From the NCBI GenBank assembly GCA_937775265.1, contig CALKBV010000011.1:1-64000 (forward strand): 64,000 bases of DNA, read 5' to 3'. Source of the stretch: an uncultured Pseudomonadales bacterium (GTDB taxonomy: Bacteria > Pseudomonadota > Gammaproteobacteria > Pseudomonadales > Azotimanducaceae). Shown piece after piece: positions 61,602 through 64,000 of this stretch (position 1 is the stretch's first letter; the number at the start of each line of letters is the position of its first letter). Both the position numbers and the translations under genes were made by a program. The notes below the pieces were generated by a model. It made no database searches. It saw only the letters and a list, made by a program, of their open reading frames with translations, and was not told the DNA's origin.

Positions 61602-62276
61602 ATGGTTCGGAAACTGATGACGAATGTTCTGGTGCTGCTGGCTTTGCTGCTATCTTCGTCCGCCTGGGCGGAAGGCTTTCAATATGAAGAAGGCACACAC
61701 TATGCGCGACTCGACGTACCGGTAAAAACGCGCAACACAAACGTCGTTGAGGTTACCGAGTACTTTTCCTATGGTTGTCCGCATTGTTATCGCTTTGAGC
61801 CTTTGGTTCAACAATGGAAGAACGACCTTGCTGCAGACGTCGAGTTCAATCGCACTCCGGCTATCTGGGGAGTTACCGGGTATGAATTATATGCACGAAC
61901 CTACTATACGGCGCAGGCGCTGGGTGTACTCGATAAAGTGCATTATCCGTTGTTTCAGGCAATACATGGAGACAGGAGATCCTTACTTGACCTGAAATCG
62001 ATGACAATCTTCATGTCGGAACATGGCGTTGAACCGGAAATTTTTGTAAAAACATTTACTGATTCCTTCGGGGTGAAGGCAATGTACCAGCAGGCGGTTG
62101 CGCGGCAGCGAATCTATCAATCAAACGGCGTTCCCGCGGTTATCGTGAATGGCAAATACCGTGTTGAAGCTGGGATGGTAGGTAACAGTAATGCAGGTAT
62201 GCTGCAGGTTGTTAACCACCTTATTGAAAAGGAACGCGAACTTATTAATGCCGGAGCGGATTCAGGGGGAGAGTAA
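61602..62276 (+). CDS. dsbA: Thiol:disulfide interchange protein DsbA
   Basis: Periplasmic oxidase that introduces disulfide bonds. The ATG at 61602 with AGAGG upstream gives 224 aa: signal peptide ([19 protein letters not shown]), active site CPHC (59-62) in [13 protein letters not shown], and the cis-proline loop GVPAVIVNG. An ATG at 61545 would place polar residues before the signal peptide. It converges with the IHF-like gene, overlapping by 15 bp. Confidence 0.95.
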   Translation: MVRKLMTNVLVLLALLLSSSAWAEGFQYEEGTHYARLDVPVKTRNTNVVEVTEYFSYGCPHCYRFEPLVQQWKNDLAADVEFNRTPAIWGVTGYELYARTYYTAQALGVLDKVHYPLFQAIHGDRRSLLDLKSMTIFMSEHGVEPEIFVKTFTDSFGVKAMYQQAVARQRIYQSNGVPAVIVNGKYRVEAGMVGNSNAGMLQVVNHLIEKERELINAGADSGGE

Positions 62277-62618
62277 AGGGTTTCTCTGGATTTCGGCTGA
62301 TGCTGATGATTCGGGGTTATTACTTTCATCGGCGCGAGATGCATCCACGCGTTTACGCAATTCTTTCCCAGGTTTGAAGTGTGGCACAAACTTCCCAGGT
62401 TTATGGATGCCGACTTCGCCGGTTTTCGGATTACGAACAGTTCGAGGCTTACGAAAATGATTCGAGAAAGTACCGAATCCACGGATTTCTATGCGTCCAC
62501 CCGACGCAAGGCTGTCAGACATAATTTCAATCAGTGTGTGAACCGCCAGGTCAACGTCCCTGTTGCTTAACTGATCGAGTTTATCGGACATCCGTTTGAT
62601 GAGTTCTGACTTGTTCAT
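62262..62618 (-). CDS. ihfB: Integration host factor beta-type DNA-bending protein with C-terminal extension
   Basis: HU/IHF-family protein. From ATG 62618 ([10 protein letters not shown]) the first 92 residues follow IHF-beta: [21 protein letters not shown], the arm RNPKTG (62-67) with the intercalating Pro64, and [18 protein letters not shown]. About 26 extra residues, polar and acidic ([20 protein letters not shown]), follow where IHF-beta normally ends. Classical ihfB lies next to rpsA, so the place beside dsbA is unusual. It could be the only IHF-beta or a paralogue. Confidence 0.85.
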   Translation of the reverse strand: MNKSELIKRMSDKLDQLSNRDVDLAVHTLIEIMSDSLASGGRIEIRGFGTFSNHFRKPRTVRNPKTGEVGIHKPGKFVPHFKPGKELRKRVDASRADESNNPESSASAEIQRNPLLSP

Positions 62619-62646
62619 TTGGGTCACCATAACGGTCATATCTGTC

Positions 62647-62674
62647 ATCATACTAAAATATTTATATGTTTCAA
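62647..62674 (-). promoter_or_regulatory. Probable promoter of the IHF-beta-like gene
   Basis: Minus-strand TTGAAA (62669-62674), 16-nt spacer and TATGAT (62647-62652) lie about 30 bp before ATG 62618, which is preceded by GGTGA. It is part of a 349-bp non-coding gap (62619-62967) that is AT-rich at this end. Confidence 0.5.
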
Positions 62675-62847
62675 TATGTTATGGCAATTTACTAAAGTGA
62701 TAAATTAAAAGCTACTTGTTTCTTGCAGATTTAATATTCGAAAAGAAGCGTTATTGCGCTCTACGACGTTGAATCATGTGCGGTGATCAATTAGAATTCG
62801 CCATGGCGCACTACTATCTCTTCTGGGCTAACGGCCTTGCTTATACA

Positions 62848-62863
62848 GTAAGTGATTACTTAC
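62848..62863. promoter_or_regulatory. Operator-like palindrome upstream of the IMP dehydrogenase gene
   Basis: GTAAGT-GATT-ACTTAC is a perfect inverted repeat with 6-bp arms, immediately after a TATACA that could be a -10 element. It lies 105 bp upstream of the IMP dehydrogenase start. Size and symmetry suit a dimeric repressor; the regulator is unknown. Confidence 0.35.
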
Positions 62864-62967
62864 ATACTTGCCTGCAAAGAATCCTGCGCCGACCCCTAAA
62901 CTATCCCTATTTGACGTCGAATTACCGTTCGCCGTCTCAACTTTGTTGTGTCTGTATGGAGAGCTGA

Positions 62968-64000
62968 ATGGCAACGATTTTAAAAGGTGTATCACGTACT
63001 TTTGCTGAATTCCTGCTGATTCCCAGGTTAACCAGAAAAGACCAAAAACCAGACCAGGTTGATTTATCGACGCCGCTTTCGGCGATCGAACCCAACAAAT
63101 TGGCACGATTCAAGATTAATACGCCGGTCGTCTCTGCAGCGATGCAGTCTGTATCCGGGTCGCGCCTGGCGATTGCTCTCGCACGGCAAGGTGGCCTGGG
63201 CTTTGTTTTTTGCTCACAGGGTATTGCCAGCCAAGCTGAAATGGTCCATCAGGTTAAAGCCCATAAAGCGGGGTTTGTGTTGAGTGACTCAAATACGAAG
63301 ACCGACACCACGTTACTTGAGGTCATAGAGCTGATGAATCGAACAGGACATTCCACTGTCCCTGTCACCGATGACGGTACGGGTAGCGGGAAACTGCTTG
63401 GCCTGATCACAGACCAGGATTTCTGGGTATATGAGGATGACCTGTCGAATACGGTCGGTCAGCACATGACCGCTATTGAGAAAGTGATTTTTGGTGCGGA
63501 AGGCCTTACTTTAAAGGAGGCGAATCGGCTACTTCACCAGCACAAGAAAAATTGTCTGCCAATATTGGATGATGGTGGTCACCTGACATCACTCGTGTTC
63601 AAGAAAGACTATGAAGATCACATGCTTCATCCACATGAACTGCTGGATGGCTCGAAACGATTGTGCGTCGGTGCTGCTATTAATACGCATGATTACAGGG
63701 AAAGGGTCCCCGCGATGATTGAGGCAGGCGCTGATGCGCTGTGTTTTGATTCATCAGATGGGTTCACGGAATTCCAGAAGGAAGGCATCGAATGGATTAG
63801 GCACCAGTACGGTCAGAATATTGTTATTGGTGGCGGTAATGTCGTTTCCGCTGAAGGTTTTGACTATCTCGTTGAAGACGGTGGAGTGGACTTCGTCAAA
63901 GTAGGTATGGGCGGAGGGTCTATTTGCATTACGCGGGAGCAAAAAGGCGTAGGTCGAGGGCAGGCGTCAGCTCTGATGGATGTCGTCCGACGTCGTGATG
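62968..64000 (+). CDS. IMP dehydrogenase of the Tritrichomonas-like clade, 5' part (runs off the right edge)
   Basis: NAD-dependent oxidation of IMP to XMP, the entry to guanine nucleotides. The first 344 codons are present, starting at ATG 62968 after GGAGAG. TFAEFLLIPRLTRKDQ, NTPVVSAAMQSVSG, two CBS domains (about 105-215), DSSDGFTEFQ (261-270) and the catalytic loop GGGSICITREQKGVGRGQ with Cys320 are seen. The loop and the N-terminus are strikingly like the protist Tritrichomonas foetus enzyme and unlike E. coli GuaB (SICTTR). A second, ordinary guaB may exist elsewhere. Confidence 0.93.
   Translation, partial: MATILKGVSRTFAEFLLIPRLTRKDQKPDQVDLSTPLSAIEPNKLARFKINTPVVSAAMQSVSGSRLAIALARQGGLGFVFCSQGIASQAEMVHQVKAHKAGFVLSDSNTKTDTTLLEVIELMNRTGHSTVPVTDDGTGSGKLLGLITDQDFWVYEDDLSNTVGQHMTAIEKVIFGAEGLTLKEANRLLHQHKKNCLPILDDGGHLTSLVFKKDYEDHMLHPHELLDGSKRLCVGAAINTHDYRERVPAMIEAGADALCFDSSDGFTEFQKEGIEWIRHQYGQNIVIGGGNVVSAEGFDYLVEDGGVDFVKVGMGGGSICITREQKGVGRGQASALMDVVRRRD

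Noticed and set aside
62776..62967. Open frame of 63 codons ending just before the IMP dehydrogenase start
   Set aside because: Could be a leader peptide, but composition is irregular, no ribosome site precedes it, and it crosses the operator-like palindrome; kept as non-coding.

Overview
The window is a stretch of gammaproteobacterial chromosome around the replication origin. The gene order rpmH–oriC–dnaA–dnaN–recF–gyrB, with rnpA–yidD–yidC–mnmE–mnmG–rsmG–parA–parB–atp on the other side, is the classical origin layout of Pseudomonas-like Gammaproteobacteria. The gmhB–glyS–glyQ–tag–acyltransferase, trkH–trkA–rsmB–fmt–def–tsaP–dprA, coxBAC and thrB–polA–engB–cytochrome c4–dsbA blocks also follow pseudomonad synteny. 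I infer a free-living, aerobic, probably aquatic gammaproteobacterium; the genus cannot be named from the sequence. No rRNA, tRNA, CRISPR array, intact insertion sequence or prophage was seen.

Layout. 1-4.4 kb (minus): 5' part of uvrD, then glmS and glmU. 4.5-11.7 kb (minus): the nine-gene F1Fo ATP synthase operon atpIBEFHAGDC, with a good promoter upstream of atpI and a terminator after atpC. 11.8-19.9 kb (minus): parB, parA, rsmG, mnmG, mnmE, yidC, yidD, rnpA, rpmH. 19.9-20.46 kb: AT-rich oriC with four DnaA boxes. 20.5-27.7 kb (plus): dnaA, two tandem dnaN genes, recF (carrying two parS sites inside its coding sequence) and gyrB. 27.7-31.2 kb (minus): gmhB, glyS (one-base frameshift) and glyQ. 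31.3-32.8 kb (plus): tag and an LpxL-family acyltransferase. 32.8-39.1 kb (minus): a methyltransferase, trkH, trkA, rsmB, fmt, def. 39.2-45.7 kb (plus): tsaP-like LysM protein, dprA, purE, tsaC, aroE, prlC, yheV-like. 45.7-53.6 kb: aa3/caa3-type cytochrome oxidase and its assembly genes, without ctaA. 53.7-56.0 kb: egtB-egtD (ergothioneine). 56.0-62.6 kb: thrB, a DUF2782-like gene, polA, a candidate small RNA, engB, cytochrome c4, dsbA and an IHF-beta-like gene. 62.97 kb to the end: 5' part of an unusual IMP dehydrogenase.

How the parts work together. DnaA and its boxes start replication beside the sliding-clamp, gap-repair and gyrase genes. ParA/ParB and the parS sites in recF, 11-12 kb from parAB and 4-5 kb from the DnaA boxes, would segregate the origin. 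ATP synthase, the cytochrome oxidase cluster and cytochrome c4 make up aerobic energy metabolism.

Most noteworthy: (1) a tandem duplication of dnaN in which the first copy has lost key residues of the clamp's partner-binding pocket; (2) two parS sites inside recF; (3) a roughly 185-bp TA-flanked imperfect palindrome after coxC; (4) a candidate small RNA in the polA-engB gap, where Spot 42 and ErsA lie in other Gammaproteobacteria; (5) rnpA with no ATG/GTG/TTG at a sensible start; (6) a single-base frameshift in glyS; (7) an IMP dehydrogenase resembling the Tritrichomonas foetus enzyme; (8) loss of ctaA from an otherwise complete oxidase cluster.
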